Shown piece by piece: positions 23,855 to 34,139 of a stretch of 64,000 nucleotides of DNA (positions are counted from its first letter, which is position 1; every line of letters begins with the position of its first letter). The stretch covers positions 434,001 to 498,000 of the forward strand of contig VFIW01000025.1 of assembly GCA_006386115.1 (NCBI GenBank), in the 5' to 3' direction. Source of the stretch: Globisporangium splendens. Lineage: Eukaryota; Oomycota; Peronosporomycetes; Pythiales; Pythiaceae. Both the position numbers and the translations under genes were made by a program. The notes under the pieces are model-generated. The model had not been told where the DNA came from. It was given only the letters and a program-made list of their open reading frames with translations, and ran no database searches.

Positions 23855-24762
23855 CTACAGTGACGATCTTGGTGAGATCACGATCTGAAGCTGGTCTTCT
23901 GGACTCTCCATGGTGACGCTGATGCACTCACGCGGTGTCAAGAAGTCTGCCGACGATCCAGATGCCGTATGAAGGGTGCCTAGCTTCGGATGCCGATCGT
24001 CTTCGGCGAGCCAGCTTCCTCGGCTGTCGCTGCCGTTGCGTCTCGGCATATAAATAACGTAGAAGAGTATTTGCACAACGCCAATCGCTACGCAAACAGC
24101 ATTTACGGCGATAAGGAACTTGTCGCTGTCGACGATCCCGTAAGTCACCCACAAGGAGTTACCGACAGTCCCGATGACGCACATGAAGATGGGATTGACG
24201 CCGCAGACTTGGTCTCAATCACTTGCCTGATGGTCTCAAATGGAGACACATACAGGGCGATACTGACTGCGACGCCGACGAAGCCGATGGTTTGCCCCGC
24301 TTGATGAGATGTCTGCTGAGTGACGCCAGCTCTCCCGAGAACCGCGTACATCGTGACAGCGAACAGGAACGCACCGACACATGCGACGACTCTTACGACG
24401 TACTTTTTGTCTAACGTGACGCTGAAGTAAATCAGCATGAATAAGATGACCAAGCACTCGCCCGTGAGGAACGTTACGAAGATCGGGAATAATTTGTCCG
24501 TGAGTAGTCCGTAGAGCATCCTATCGGCCATAAGAGAGTCATAGCCATGTAAGCGAACGATACATGGATCCACGTTAATAGCAATAGAAAAGACGTACCA
24601 CACGTGGCAATTTGCCCAAATTGACACAAGTGGGATGACTGATAGTTCCCCTATATTTCGAGATTTATAGATCCGATGGATACTGCGGGCGGGACTCAGA
24701 CACACGCACAGTGACGAGATGGCTGTCAAGATCTTCAGCACCTCGATAAACACGCCACCCAT
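23855..24762 (-). pseudogene. SWEET pseudogene G, left-arm copy
   Basis: Exons 24762-24599 and 24520-23855 with a 78-nt intron. Exon 1 is normal (MGGVFIEVLKILTA...WANCHVW, 164 nt). Exon 2 runs MLYGLLTDKLFPIF through SAASIP, then loses frame at about 24190 where one base is missing (ATCCC-ATCTTC). The correct reading resumes as FMCVIGTVGNSLWVTYG, VNAVCVAIGVVQ and the tail LQIVISPRSSL to the stop at 23855. With one base restored it would be about 276 aa, so the loss is recent. The same lesion is in the right-arm copy. Confidence 0.85.
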
Positions 24763-25672
24763 GATTGAAGCATGAATGACAAGTGCCAATAGACGATGCG
24801 TGGGATGGACGTGAATTCTGCGTGCTTCCGCCACTCACTTCTTGAATGGCTCACAGTGGCTTTCGAGAAGCGCAGACTCGAATGAAAGGAAAGATTGTCG
24901 CGAAAAGACGACTGCAACATAGGGTTCCATTCTCGCGAATCGTTCGTTGACCTGCAGAGGAGCCAATGCCGGGGCAGCGGATCGTGAGGTGCACATCTTC
25001 TAAGGATCAACAGTGTGAACGTCACTGATCTTTTCAGCGAATGGAACTGGTCTTGCCGGTGTCGGCGAGAAACGAGGACCGCGTGAAACATACATACAGT
25101 CTCGACCAAGGACGATGCGCACCAGTCACGACTGACCCGACTTTGGTGCAAGAGCGGGATCGATCCGAAGAGGAACACACACACAAAAAGACTCTTGTGT
25201 TAGGATACGGTACACTTGGTATGCTGAAAGGATCAAGTGCGTATCATTGGACGCAACGAGTGGTTCTGCGACGTTGAAGCAACCAGTTCAATGACGCACC
25301 CCCTCAGCGTAAGCATTACATACGCATACACGTAACGATCGCTCTTTTGTGTATTGCGTGTCGCGACGGGGTTTGGGTGTGCCGACCGACGTATACGTGA
25401 TGGCAGCGAGTGGACTCGCAAGCGATGACAGTGCAGCCATTTTACTGATAGTGGCACAAGGTGTCCAACAAGCCTGATACCTTATGCTCGAGGCGAATGA
25501 GGATCAAAACAGCGTAAAAGCTACGACCACTCTGTATTTCCTTGCTCTGCGGCAAAGTTGGTCGAAGTTCCGAAGGCAAGCAAGGGCACTTGACGTATTG
25601 TTTGTGTATTACTGCGTGTGTATACAGTCGTTTGAGCTGGTGCTATGAAATCAATCTAACAAGATCAATCAC
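24763..25672. other. Intergenic between G and F (left arm)
   Basis: About 0.9 kb without a supported gene; it is the upstream region of G and the downstream region of F. Repeated exactly, inverted, at 31385-32294. Confidence 0.5.
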
Positions 25673-26493
25673 TTACTGCCGCGGGGGAGTTGGCGAGATC
25701 ACGATATTGAATTCGCTCGAGTTGTCAAGCGGAGTCAAGACGGCTTTCGTGTCAAGAGGTGGGGACTTTTTGGACGAGTAGGCTACGTAGAGAGCCACTT
25801 GAACGACGCCGAACGCAGTCCAACAGGTATTCGGAATGGCGACAATCATGTCGTCGTCGATGAAGCCGTACACGACCCAGAGCGCGTTGCTGACGACACC
25901 GGCCGCGGACAACCAAATAGGAATCGACGACGACGACTTGGTCTTGATCACTTTCACGACAGTCTCGAATGGCGACACATTGAGCACGAGACTCACAACA
26001 ACAGCGATGTATCCAGACCAATCAGTGACTTTGATGCGGGATTGGTTGGTCACCCCAAGTCTTCCGAGCACCGCATACGTTGTAAAAATCGCCACAAAAG
26101 CGGCAGCGCAGCCAGTAGCCTTGAGAGCGTATGCCTTCTCAGTGGTATGGATAGCATACACGACAATAAACGTCAGTGCAGCAACTTCGCCAATTGCGGC
26201 TGCGGTAAAGAGAGGAAAGACGCTGCCGCTGAGGAGCCCGTACACAGCCCTAAATAACACACAGTATGGACACATAGCCATGAGCAAAGCATAGTCCTCG
26301 TCGCATCCTTCGAAACGAAGCCCACTTACCACGAATGCGCATTCGCCAAGAGCGACACCAACGGGATGATCGACACTTCTCCGATGACTTTGGTCTTGTG
26401 AATTCGATAGACAGTTGGTGCAGGACTCAGGAACATGACCAGTGTCGACAACACCGTCAGCGCTTTTAAGAGTACGAAGAGAGTGTCGCTCAT
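25673..26493 (-). CDS. SWEET/MtN3 sugar transporter F (left-arm copy, intact)
   Basis: Exons 26493-26330 (164 nt) and 26249-25673 give 246 aa; the intron is TG|GTAAGT...TTTAG|G. Exon 1 reads [20 protein letters not shown] then [12 protein letters not shown]. Exon 2 starts [14 protein letters not shown]; repeat two has [11 protein letters not shown] and [11 protein letters not shown] (pocket Asn kept). The tail is short, with [12 protein letters not shown] at the end and no EAMxSP motif. Exon 2 and most of exon 1 are identical to F' at 30586-31384, but only this copy has an intact start. Complete seven-helix uniporter by family. Confidence 0.88.
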
Positions 26494-26784
26494 ATTAGGA
26501 TCGGAAGGTGTCGAAGTCTTGGTCGACCGTAGGATTTTCCGAGAGTGAGTGCGGCCGGCGAACTGATCAGGCCAGTCGGCCTGAGAAGGGGACGAACTGG
26601 GGTCGAAGCGATGCGTCAGATTGCAGTTATATCACTCCAAGTGTGAAGTACTGCTTTACGTTATACTCAGCTAATCAGAAGGTTTAGATGAGGCAGATGG
26701 GTCCACTAAACTTCGTGTTTATTTGAATTTACCTTAATTAGTACATATCATTTGATAATGATGTCGATGAGAGAGTTGCGAAGG

Positions 26785-26965
26785 CTGCTTCGTCCGTCGA
26801 CGTGTTGCTGCGCGGTGAAACCACCACCGAGATCTTCATTTCCAGATCGACTTCCTGGAGCTCTCTCTCTCCCTGATTAACCTTCTTGTTCGGGTTGTAG
26901 ATGATGTACACGATGATCTGAACGAATCCGAGGGTGACACAGATCGCGTTTGAGCCCCACATGAA
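26785..26965 (-). pseudogene. 181-bp copy of the SWEET E 3' end
   Basis: Reverse complement identical to 22299-22479 of SWEET E: from FMWGSNAICVTLG through KISVVVSPRSN to the DEA codons. No other part of the gene is present. Exact identity means a recent copy. It lies just outside the inner end of the left arm, while the source lies just outside the outer end, in opposite orientation. Confidence 0.93.
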
Positions 26966-26971
26966 TTTCAA

Positions 26972-26997
26972 AGCTCTTCTATTAAAATAGAAGAGCT
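26972..26997. repeat. Palindrome at the fragment junction
   Basis: Two 12-bp arms, AGCTCTTCTATT and its complement, around a 2-nt centre, starting 7 bp from the end of the copied SWEET E fragment. AT-rich sequence follows to about 27060. Confidence 0.8.
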
Positions 26998-27339
26998 CTG
27001 GTTTATATTAATAAATCCATAAAAGTTTACGGTTTATTTTCTAAAATATGCCGTTAAGTTTTTTGGATGCTGAATTCAGAAGAATATTTGAGAGTTTTAG
27101 CAAACGTGATTGTCGTATAAAAACACTATGTGTATGCTCTTCATTTGTAATATTTGAATGCCATTTTAACAGCCCTGGGATGTCATTTTCAGGCTCGGTG
27201 TCGTCGATGACTTCCTTTATCGACGTTGGAGGTTTGCCTGGCTTGGCATCGGCTTTTCACTTCATGTGGTTCCTCCTACGACTCATCTTTGACTCCCAAT
27301 CGTCTTTCTCGGCCTTCGGCTGCGGCGGTGCTGAATATT

Positions 27340-28777
27340 GAGGAGGCGGTGCCTCGCTTTTACTGTCAGCTTGAGGGTACAGCTCACCTGCTGGCGCCGT
27401 CGAGGTGGACGGGTCCTAGAGACTTCTAGTGAATTCCTCCTTCCTGTTGTCGACGCTGGGATGTCGCGCACCATCTCTTCAGTGACGTGCCAACAGTTTT
27501 TCACTTTCAGATCCTCTGGCACTCTGCACGTTCGCACAATGTGCCTGGGCGGCCGCAAATCCGACAAGGAGGTTGTCTGCTGCGAGATACTTGATTCACG
27601 ACGCCTGTGCGTCCCAACCACACTAACTGGTGGATATCCGCCAACTTGGCTGGGCACGCGTTCAACTCCAATAGGAGCTCCCAGTGCAAGGGATATTTAG
27701 ACCTGGGGCCGTAGGGGTCTATAGAGTAGACGCTGAACCGAGTTCCTAGTCCCCGTTTGAGGAACGCGAAGAACAGGGCTCTCTCCACGAACCGTGAGAC
27801 GTTCAAGGGCTCAATTCTGTATTTGAACCTCGATTGTGAGTTCGGCACTCCATCCGCTCCAAGTTTGCGATCCCACACCGTCTTCGTCAAGTCTGCACCT
27901 TCATTCTGGTTGTGCCGGACGCATAGCTGCTTTCGGGATGCCACTTGCAATCCCGTCCATTTTGCGGCTTCTTCCGTGCTGCCAAAGATGAAGTGTAATG
28001 AGACGCACTGCCGTTGTACTCCACTTGCTTCAACGCATTCAGCATATCAAAGAAACACTCCAGGTTCCCTTCTCGCTGCGGTGTTGCAACCACAATGGTG
28101 TCCACGGTGCGCTCTGACGACTGGCGGAAGGGATACATGGCCGTATTGCGTTCAACCGGCTGACTAGTTCTCCCTCCACTTGGGCCATGATCATGTGTTG
28201 GAATTTCAGTAGGTTATCTTCATCGCACATTCATTTTAGAAACTGAGGTAGCTTCTGTGCGATGATGCGTCCTTCCATCCTTCCAATCATGATTGTTCAT
28301 TCCAGCTCGGTGGGCTCCCGCAGCCATGTTGATAGTTCAAATCTCTTCTTACAGTACTCTAGGACTACCTCCATTTCGTCGGCTCTGAAGATACTGCTCC
28401 GGAAGCTGAATGGTGGTTCTTCCTCCGGCTGCGCTGGAGCGTCTGCATTATTGACGCTGTCGCCCCAAGCCTGAAGTTGTGGTGCTGTCACGAGGGAATT
28501 TCAGTCGATAATCTTGGCGACAAGCTTCTCCGTGCTGCAGCTCACCTTGCGCTCCGTCCGCTGTTACTGATTCTTCTTTTGCTTCCTTGTCGTCACCTTG
28601 TTCTCCTGGTTGACTTGCTCCATTGCCGCGTGTCTGGTATCCACCTGGAGTTCCGTCTGCCGCTGATGCGTTCGTTGGAGTCGTGGCCGCGTCTCCTGGT
28701 TGTCCAGTATCGCTAGTTCCTGGCGGCTCCTCGCGTGCTTCCTTCCGTTCGGCTTGCATGGAGGGCTCCATTTTCAC
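27340..28777 (-). pseudogene. Decayed retroelement gag/ORF1-like remnant
   Basis: A minus-strand reading starting near 28777 (EPSMQAERKEAREEPP, polar and acidic N-terminus) continues in several broken frames: FRADEMEVVLEYCKKRFEL, FKYRIEPLNVSRFVERALFF, then a CCHC zinc knuckle at about 27530-27575. The knuckle CRICGRPG-HIVRTC has exact CX2CX4HX4C spacing, but one missing base puts its two halves in different frames. Such knuckles are typical of retroelement Gag or LINE ORF1 proteins. No reverse transcriptase is seen next to it. Dead; element type not determined. Confidence 0.5.
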
Positions 28778-29286
28778 CGGAGGAGGATCGCGTAGACGTC
28801 TTTATTTGATGCTTCAATAATGAAACCAAGTAATTTACTCTCAGTTTCTTGCTCTCAGTACCAGGCTGTCACTGCTCTTGGTACTGGTACATGCCTCACA
28901 GGCTGCTGGTACCAGCACAGTCTGTCCTAATTGTCTAGATCAAAAGTGACGTTTTTACAAAATCATTTCGTGCATGATTGAGAAACCCTCAAGCGATTGC
29001 ACTGTAAATGCTCTACTGCATCCAGCTCAACAAGCACCGTACTTGCTTTATCACAAACGGATGTATGTCAGACGATCACTCGGATCCCACGCTATAAAAC
29101 TCACCCCATCACGCGGATAAGACCTTGTCACAGGCACTCCTTCCAGCAAGCGAAGCCCTCTGTTACCTGGGTCTCGAAACTCTACAGGAGTAAACCAGTA
29201 ACCACCAGTGAATCCATTTTCGGATACTCCTGCCTCCCCGCACTCCAGTTCCAGTTCAATCGAAGCGCGTTCCAAAACAGCACGTG
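28778..29286. other. Intergenic upstream of SWEET J
   Basis: No gene seen. An FPR-like CCATTTTC is at about 29214, some 70 bp before the SWEET J ATG. Confidence 0.4.
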
Positions 29287-30187
29287 ATGGCGGATGTGGC
29301 GCTTGTTGCTATCAAGGTTCTGGCCCCGATCTTTTCGCTCGGTATGATTTATAACCCCTCGTTGGATATGGTCAGTGTTGTGAAAAGCCAGTCCACGGGC
29401 GAAATGGCACTCTTGCCGCTTGTTAGTCTATGGATCAGTTCTCATTTGTGGTAAGTGGGCTTGCTTGTCTTTTGGCCATTTCCTATCAAACGATATCACT
29501 CAGTAATTCTATCCTTCAAACGCTTTTTTCTTTCCATTTTATAGGGTGGTCTACGGTCTTCTGACCAGTGACTTGTTTCCGCTGTTTGCGACGCATATCA
29601 ACGGAGAAATCTGCGGCATCGTCTACACTGCAATCTTCTATCGCTACACGGCAGAAAAGGCGTATGCGCGAAAAGTCATTCTCTCAGTGTTCGCGTTCTT
29701 CATTGTCGTCACCGGGTACATCATCGTCGCTAAGGTCGGCGTCACGGGCCAGTCAGCGCATTCAGTGGAGCAGATTGCCGGCTACATTACAGCGATCATG
29801 GACATCGCGCTGTTCACGTCCCCATTAGAGACGATCGCACACGTTCTCAAGACCAAATCCGGTGCGTCCATTCCTGTGCTGATGTGCCTCTGCGGTGCCG
29901 TGGGCAACATGTTATGGGTGATCTATGGCATCCTTGCCGACAACATATTCGTGCTTGTTCCATGTGTATTTTGTACATTGCTCGCGACGCTCCAGATCGT
30001 TCTTTACTTCGTCTTTAACCCGAAGAAAGCCGCTCACAAGAGTGACTCAGTCGACGGCACACACGCAGCAAAGAGTGACCTCCAGATTTCAATCTCTCCA
30101 CTGGTTGCTGCAGGTGAAGACATTAAACAGATCGACGTCAAGGTTTTACAAAACTACGACGCAATGCGCTCGCCTCGACGTCTTTAA
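29287..30187 (+). CDS. SWEET/MtN3 sugar transporter J
   Basis: Exons 29287-29450 (164 nt) and 29545-30187 give 268 aa (intron TG|GTAAGT...ATAG|G). Exon 1 encodes MADVALVAIKVLAPIFSLGM and ends SLWISSHLW; exon 2 starts VVYGLLTSDLFPLF. Closest relative in the window is SWEET M (both MALLPLVSLWISSHLW). In helix 7 the usual PN is PC (LVPCVFCTLLA), so the pocket Asn is absent. The helix-1 LSP motif is YNPS. The tail has LQISISPL and ends NYDAMRSPRRL. It sits in the spacer of the inverted repeat. Complete frame; transport substrate may differ from the Asn-containing members. Confidence 0.87.
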
Positions 30188-30585
30188 CATTAGGCTGAAC
30201 TAGTAACGAGTAACATGACTTGCTGTGCAGCCTCGACTGTCAAGAAGACTTGAGATTGTTGCTTCGTCCGGTTTTATAAATACTCTATCTTTATGAGTGA
30301 TGAGATTGGGACACGAAGAGACAATAGAGTTCAATCAAATCAGTACAAATGGAGAGTTAGGGTAAACTCAACTAATCACAAAGTTTAGAGGACCCCTCCA
30401 GCTCACCTACCTTTCTGATTAGTTGAGCCTCTCCTGTCTCAGCACTCTAGATAAAACTGCAACCAAACCACCCTCAGCTCCGGTCCTCCTTCTCGTCAAG
30501 AAAAACGATCTGCTCAGTTCACCGACCGCTCTCACTCTCGGAAAATCCTACAGTCGATCAAACTCCGGCAGTTTTCAGATTCACT
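30188..30585. other. Region upstream of F', diverged from the left-arm flank
   Basis: Aligns, inverted and with many mismatches, to about 26494-26720 (shared CTCARCTAATCAGAA and GGATTTTCCGAGAGTGAG blocks). Contains a 17-nt inverted repeat with one mismatch (30367-30383 and 30411-30427). Confidence 0.6.
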
Positions 30586-31384
30586 ATGAGTGACCATCTT
30601 TTCCTGATCTGGCAGCGTTGATGTTCCTGAGTCCTGCACCAACTGTCTATCGAATTCACAAGACCAAAGTCATCGGAGAAGTGTCGATCATCCCGTTGGT
30701 GTCGCTCTTGGCGAATGCGCATTCGTGGTAAGTGGGCTTCGTTTCGAAGGATGCGACGAGGACTATGCTTTGCTCATGGCTATGTGTCCATACTGTGTGT
30801 TATTTAGGGCTGTGTACGGGCTCCTCAGCGGCAGCGTCTTTCCTCTCTTTACCGCAGCCGCAATTGGCGAAGTTGCTGCACTGACGTTTATTGTCGTGTA
30901 TGCTATCCATACCACTGAGAAGGCATACGCTCTCAAGGCTACTGGCTGCGCTGCCGCTTTTGTGGCGATTTTTACAACGTATGCGGTGCTCGGAAGACTT
31001 GGGGTGACCAACCAATCCCGCATCAAAGTCACTGATTGGTCTGGATACATCGCTGTTGTTGTGAGTCTCGTGCTCAATGTGTCGCCATTCGAGACTGTCG
31101 TGAAAGTGATCAAGACCAAGTCGTCGTCGTCGATTCCTATTTGGTTGTCCGCGGCCGGTGTCGTCAGCAACGCGCTCTGGGTCGTGTACGGCTTCATCGA
31201 CGACGACATGATTGTCGCCATTCCGAATACCTGTTGGACTGCGTTCGGCGTCGTTCAAGTGGCTCTCTACGTAGCCTACTCGTCCAAAAAGTCCCCACCT
31301 CTTGACACGAAAGCCGTCTTGACTCCGCTTGACAACTCGAGCGAATTCAATATCGTGATCTCGCCAACTCCCCCGCGGCAGTAA
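30586..31384 (+). pseudogene. SWEET F', right-arm copy with broken exon 1
   Basis: Exon 2 (30808-31384) and exon 1 from 30621 to 30727 are identical to SWEET F. Upstream of 30621 the copy is diverged and 22 nt shorter: from the ATG at 30586 it reads [11 protein letters not shown] then a stop, so the first transmembrane helix cannot be made in frame. Starting at the internal ATG at 30621 would give [14 protein letters not shown] without helix 1. Probably non-functional unless another start or exon is used. Confidence 0.8.
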
Positions 31385-32294
31385 GTGATTGATCTTGTTA
31401 GATTGATTTCATAGCACCAGCTCAAACGACTGTATACACACGCAGTAATACACAAACAATACGTCAAGTGCCCTTGCTTGCCTTCGGAACTTCGACCAAC
31501 TTTGCCGCAGAGCAAGGAAATACAGAGTGGTCGTAGCTTTTACGCTGTTTTGATCCTCATTCGCCTCGAGCATAAGGTATCAGGCTTGTTGGACACCTTG
31601 TGCCACTATCAGTAAAATGGCTGCACTGTCATCGCTTGCGAGTCCACTCGCTGCCATCACGTATACGTCGGTCGGCACACCCAAACCCCGTCGCGACACG
31701 CAATACACAAAAGAGCGATCGTTACGTGTATGCGTATGTAATGCTTACGCTGAGGGGGTGCGTCATTGAACTGGTTGCTTCAACGTCGCAGAACCACTCG
31801 TTGCGTCCAATGATACGCACTTGATCCTTTCAGCATACCAAGTGTACCGTATCCTAACACAAGAGTCTTTTTGTGTGTGTGTTCCTCTTCGGATCGATCC
31901 CGCTCTTGCACCAAAGTCGGGTCAGTCGTGACTGGTGCGCATCGTCCTTGGTCGAGACTGTATGTATGTTTCACGCGGTCCTCGTTTCTCGCCGACACCG
32001 GCAAGACCAGTTCCATTCGCTGAAAAGATCAGTGACGTTCACACTGTTGATCCTTAGAAGATGTGCACCTCACGATCCGCTGCCCCGGCATTGGCTCCTC
32101 TGCAGGTCAACGAACGATTCGCGAGAATGGAACCCTATGTTGCAGTCGTCTTTTCGCGACAATCTTTCCTTTCATTCGAGTCTGCGCTTCTCGAAAGCCA
32201 CTGTGAGCCATTCAAGAAGTGAGTGGCGGAAGCACGCAGAATTCACGTCCATCCCACGCATCGTCTATTGGCACTTGTCATTCATGCTTCAATC
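31385..32294. other. Intergenic between F' and G' (right arm)
   Basis: Inverted duplicate of 24763-25672; no supported gene. Confidence 0.5.
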
Positions 32295-33202
32295 ATGGGT
32301 GGCGTGTTTATCGAGGTGCTGAAGATCTTGACAGCCATCTCGTCACTGTGCGTGTGTCTGAGTCCCGCCCGCAGTATCCATCGGATCTATAAATCTCGAA
32401 ATATAGGGGAACTATCAGTCATCCCACTTGTGTCAATTTGGGCAAATTGCCACGTGTGGTACGTCTTTTCTATTGCTATTAACGTGGATCCATGTATCGT
32501 TCGCTTACATGGCTATGACTCTCTTATGGCCGATAGGATGCTCTACGGACTACTCACGGACAAATTATTCCCGATCTTCGTAACGTTCCTCACGGGCGAG
32601 TGCTTGGTCATCTTATTCATGCTGATTTACTTCAGCGTCACGTTAGACAAAAAGTACGTCGTAAGAGTCGTCGCATGTGTCGGTGCGTTCCTGTTCGCTG
32701 TCACGATGTACGCGGTTCTCGGGAGAGCTGGCGTCACTCAGCAGACATCTCATCAAGCGGGGCAAACCATCGGCTTCGTCGGCGTCGCAGTCAGTATCGC
32801 CCTGTATGTGTCTCCATTTGAGACCATCAGGCAAGTGATTGAGACCAAGTCTGCGGCGTCAATCCCATCTTCATGTGCGTCATCGGGACTGTCGGTAACT
32901 CCTTGTGGGTGACTTACGGGATCGTCGACAGCGACAAGTTCCTTATCGCCGTAAATGCTGTTTGCGTAGCGATTGGCGTTGTGCAAATACTCTTCTACGT
33001 TATTTATATGCCGAGACGCAACGGCAGCGACAGCCGAGGAAGCTGGCTCGCCGAAGACGATCGGCATCCGAAGCTAGGCACCCTTCATACGGCATCTGGA
33101 TCGTCGGCAGACTTCTTGACACCGCGTGAGTGCATCAGCGTCACCATGGAGAGTCCAGAAGACCAGCTTCAGATCGTGATCTCACCAAGATCGTCACTGT
33201 AG
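32295..33202 (+). pseudogene. SWEET pseudogene G', right-arm copy
   Basis: Exons 32295-32458 and 32537-33202, identical to the left-arm G, including the one-base loss after 32866 that breaks the frame between SAASIP and FMCVIGTVGNSLW. The 78-nt intron is a multiple of three and stop-free. The spliced length is 830 nt, one short of a multiple of three. Confidence 0.85.
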
Positions 33203-33639
33203 TCCTCGAACCAGAAATAGTAAAATCAAACGAAACAAGGAAAGCTATAATTCGGGTTTTTATGCAATTGGTTTATTCAAATTTGTTGACAGAAAACAGT
33301 ACCCCATTTTTGGTGAGCGAGTCCATCTTCGTGCAACATTGGATCTCCTTAATGTTATAAGGCTCCTCACAAAGGAGAGGTGCTCCTTTTTTGCATGGCA
33401 TATCGGGTCAAAAGTTCAGAATTGGAGCGAAACCGCCGGCCGCAGTGCCGCGCTGGCCACTGTGCAACTGGCACCGCAACATTTTAAGCCACGTGGTCGT
33501 CTCATCTGGCGCTGTTGCTGTGGATGTGACGGAGCGGAGTGCCACAGGACCGAAATCATCACGTTCGCTCTAATTGGCATGATGAGAAGACCAACAGTGG
33601 CACCGTATCGTCTCGTGCAAGTGCATCATCGTCTCTTAC

Positions 33640-34082
33640 TACGCTGAAAGAGTCCGAGGTCATTGGCTGTATCGGGATCGGCGTGTCGATCATCCTATAT
33701 GCATCACAACCTGAGACGATCAAGCGAGTCATCACCACCAATTCGGCATCAAGTATTTCGATACTTCTGCGAGTCTTGTGCTATCGGCAACGCTCTCTGG
33801 ACGGCAGACGGCTTGATCACCAACGATTTGTTCGTGACCATTCCAAACTCTATTTGCTTGGTCCTTGCGTCGATCCTGGTCATTCTCTACTGTATTTACA
33901 ACCCCAACCGACAAGCATTGGCGCAGCGCAATGACCTGGTAGACTTAGAAGCTGGAGAGCTCGAAAAGAATCAAAGCATCGTCGGTGATTTCTCATCGAC
34001 AAGCAGCGATACCGCAACGAGCACGTACGAGAAAGTAGTCTCGCCTCGAAGTACGAGTGAGGCTTGGAAGCCAGTACTATAA
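33640..34082 (+). pseudogene. SWEET pseudogene H', right-arm copy
   Basis: Second-repeat remnant with the same frameshift as H. Identical to H up to 34031, then diverged for the last codons (YEKVVSPRSTSEAWKPVL). Exon 1 and the first MtN3 repeat are absent. Confidence 0.8.
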
Positions 34083-34139
34083 TTGCAGCCGCAATGCCAT
34101 TTAGAAATAGAAAGTACACATGATTTGGAGCTCAGTCGT

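Larger units (their letters stand above)
23026..26436 (+). repeat. Left arm of 3.41-kb inverted repeat
   Basis: Mirror image of 30621-34031: every position i pairs with 57057-i. All open frames inside have identical translations at mirrored coordinates, so there are no indels and I saw no mismatch. Beyond 26436 and below 23026 the homology continues but is clearly diverged, with small indels. Carries loci H, G and F on the minus strand. Confidence 0.93.
30621..34031 (+). repeat. Right arm of 3.41-kb inverted repeat
   Basis: Mirror of 23026-26436 (coordinates sum to 57057). The spacer between the arms is 26437-30620 (4,184 bp). First mismatch at the outer end is 34032 (A) against 23025 (C). 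Carries F', G' and H' on the plus strand. Confidence 0.93.

Noticed and set aside
30367..30427. Separate MITE near the right arm
   Set aside because: A 17-nt inverted repeat exists, but one arm is also present in the diverged left flank, so it is better seen as part of the old duplication; no target duplication found.
22938..34119. CRISPR array or viral inverted terminal repeats as explanation for the mirrored sequence
   Set aside because: Arms are single 3.4-kb blocks of eukaryotic genes with introns; no short spaced repeats and no viral genes.
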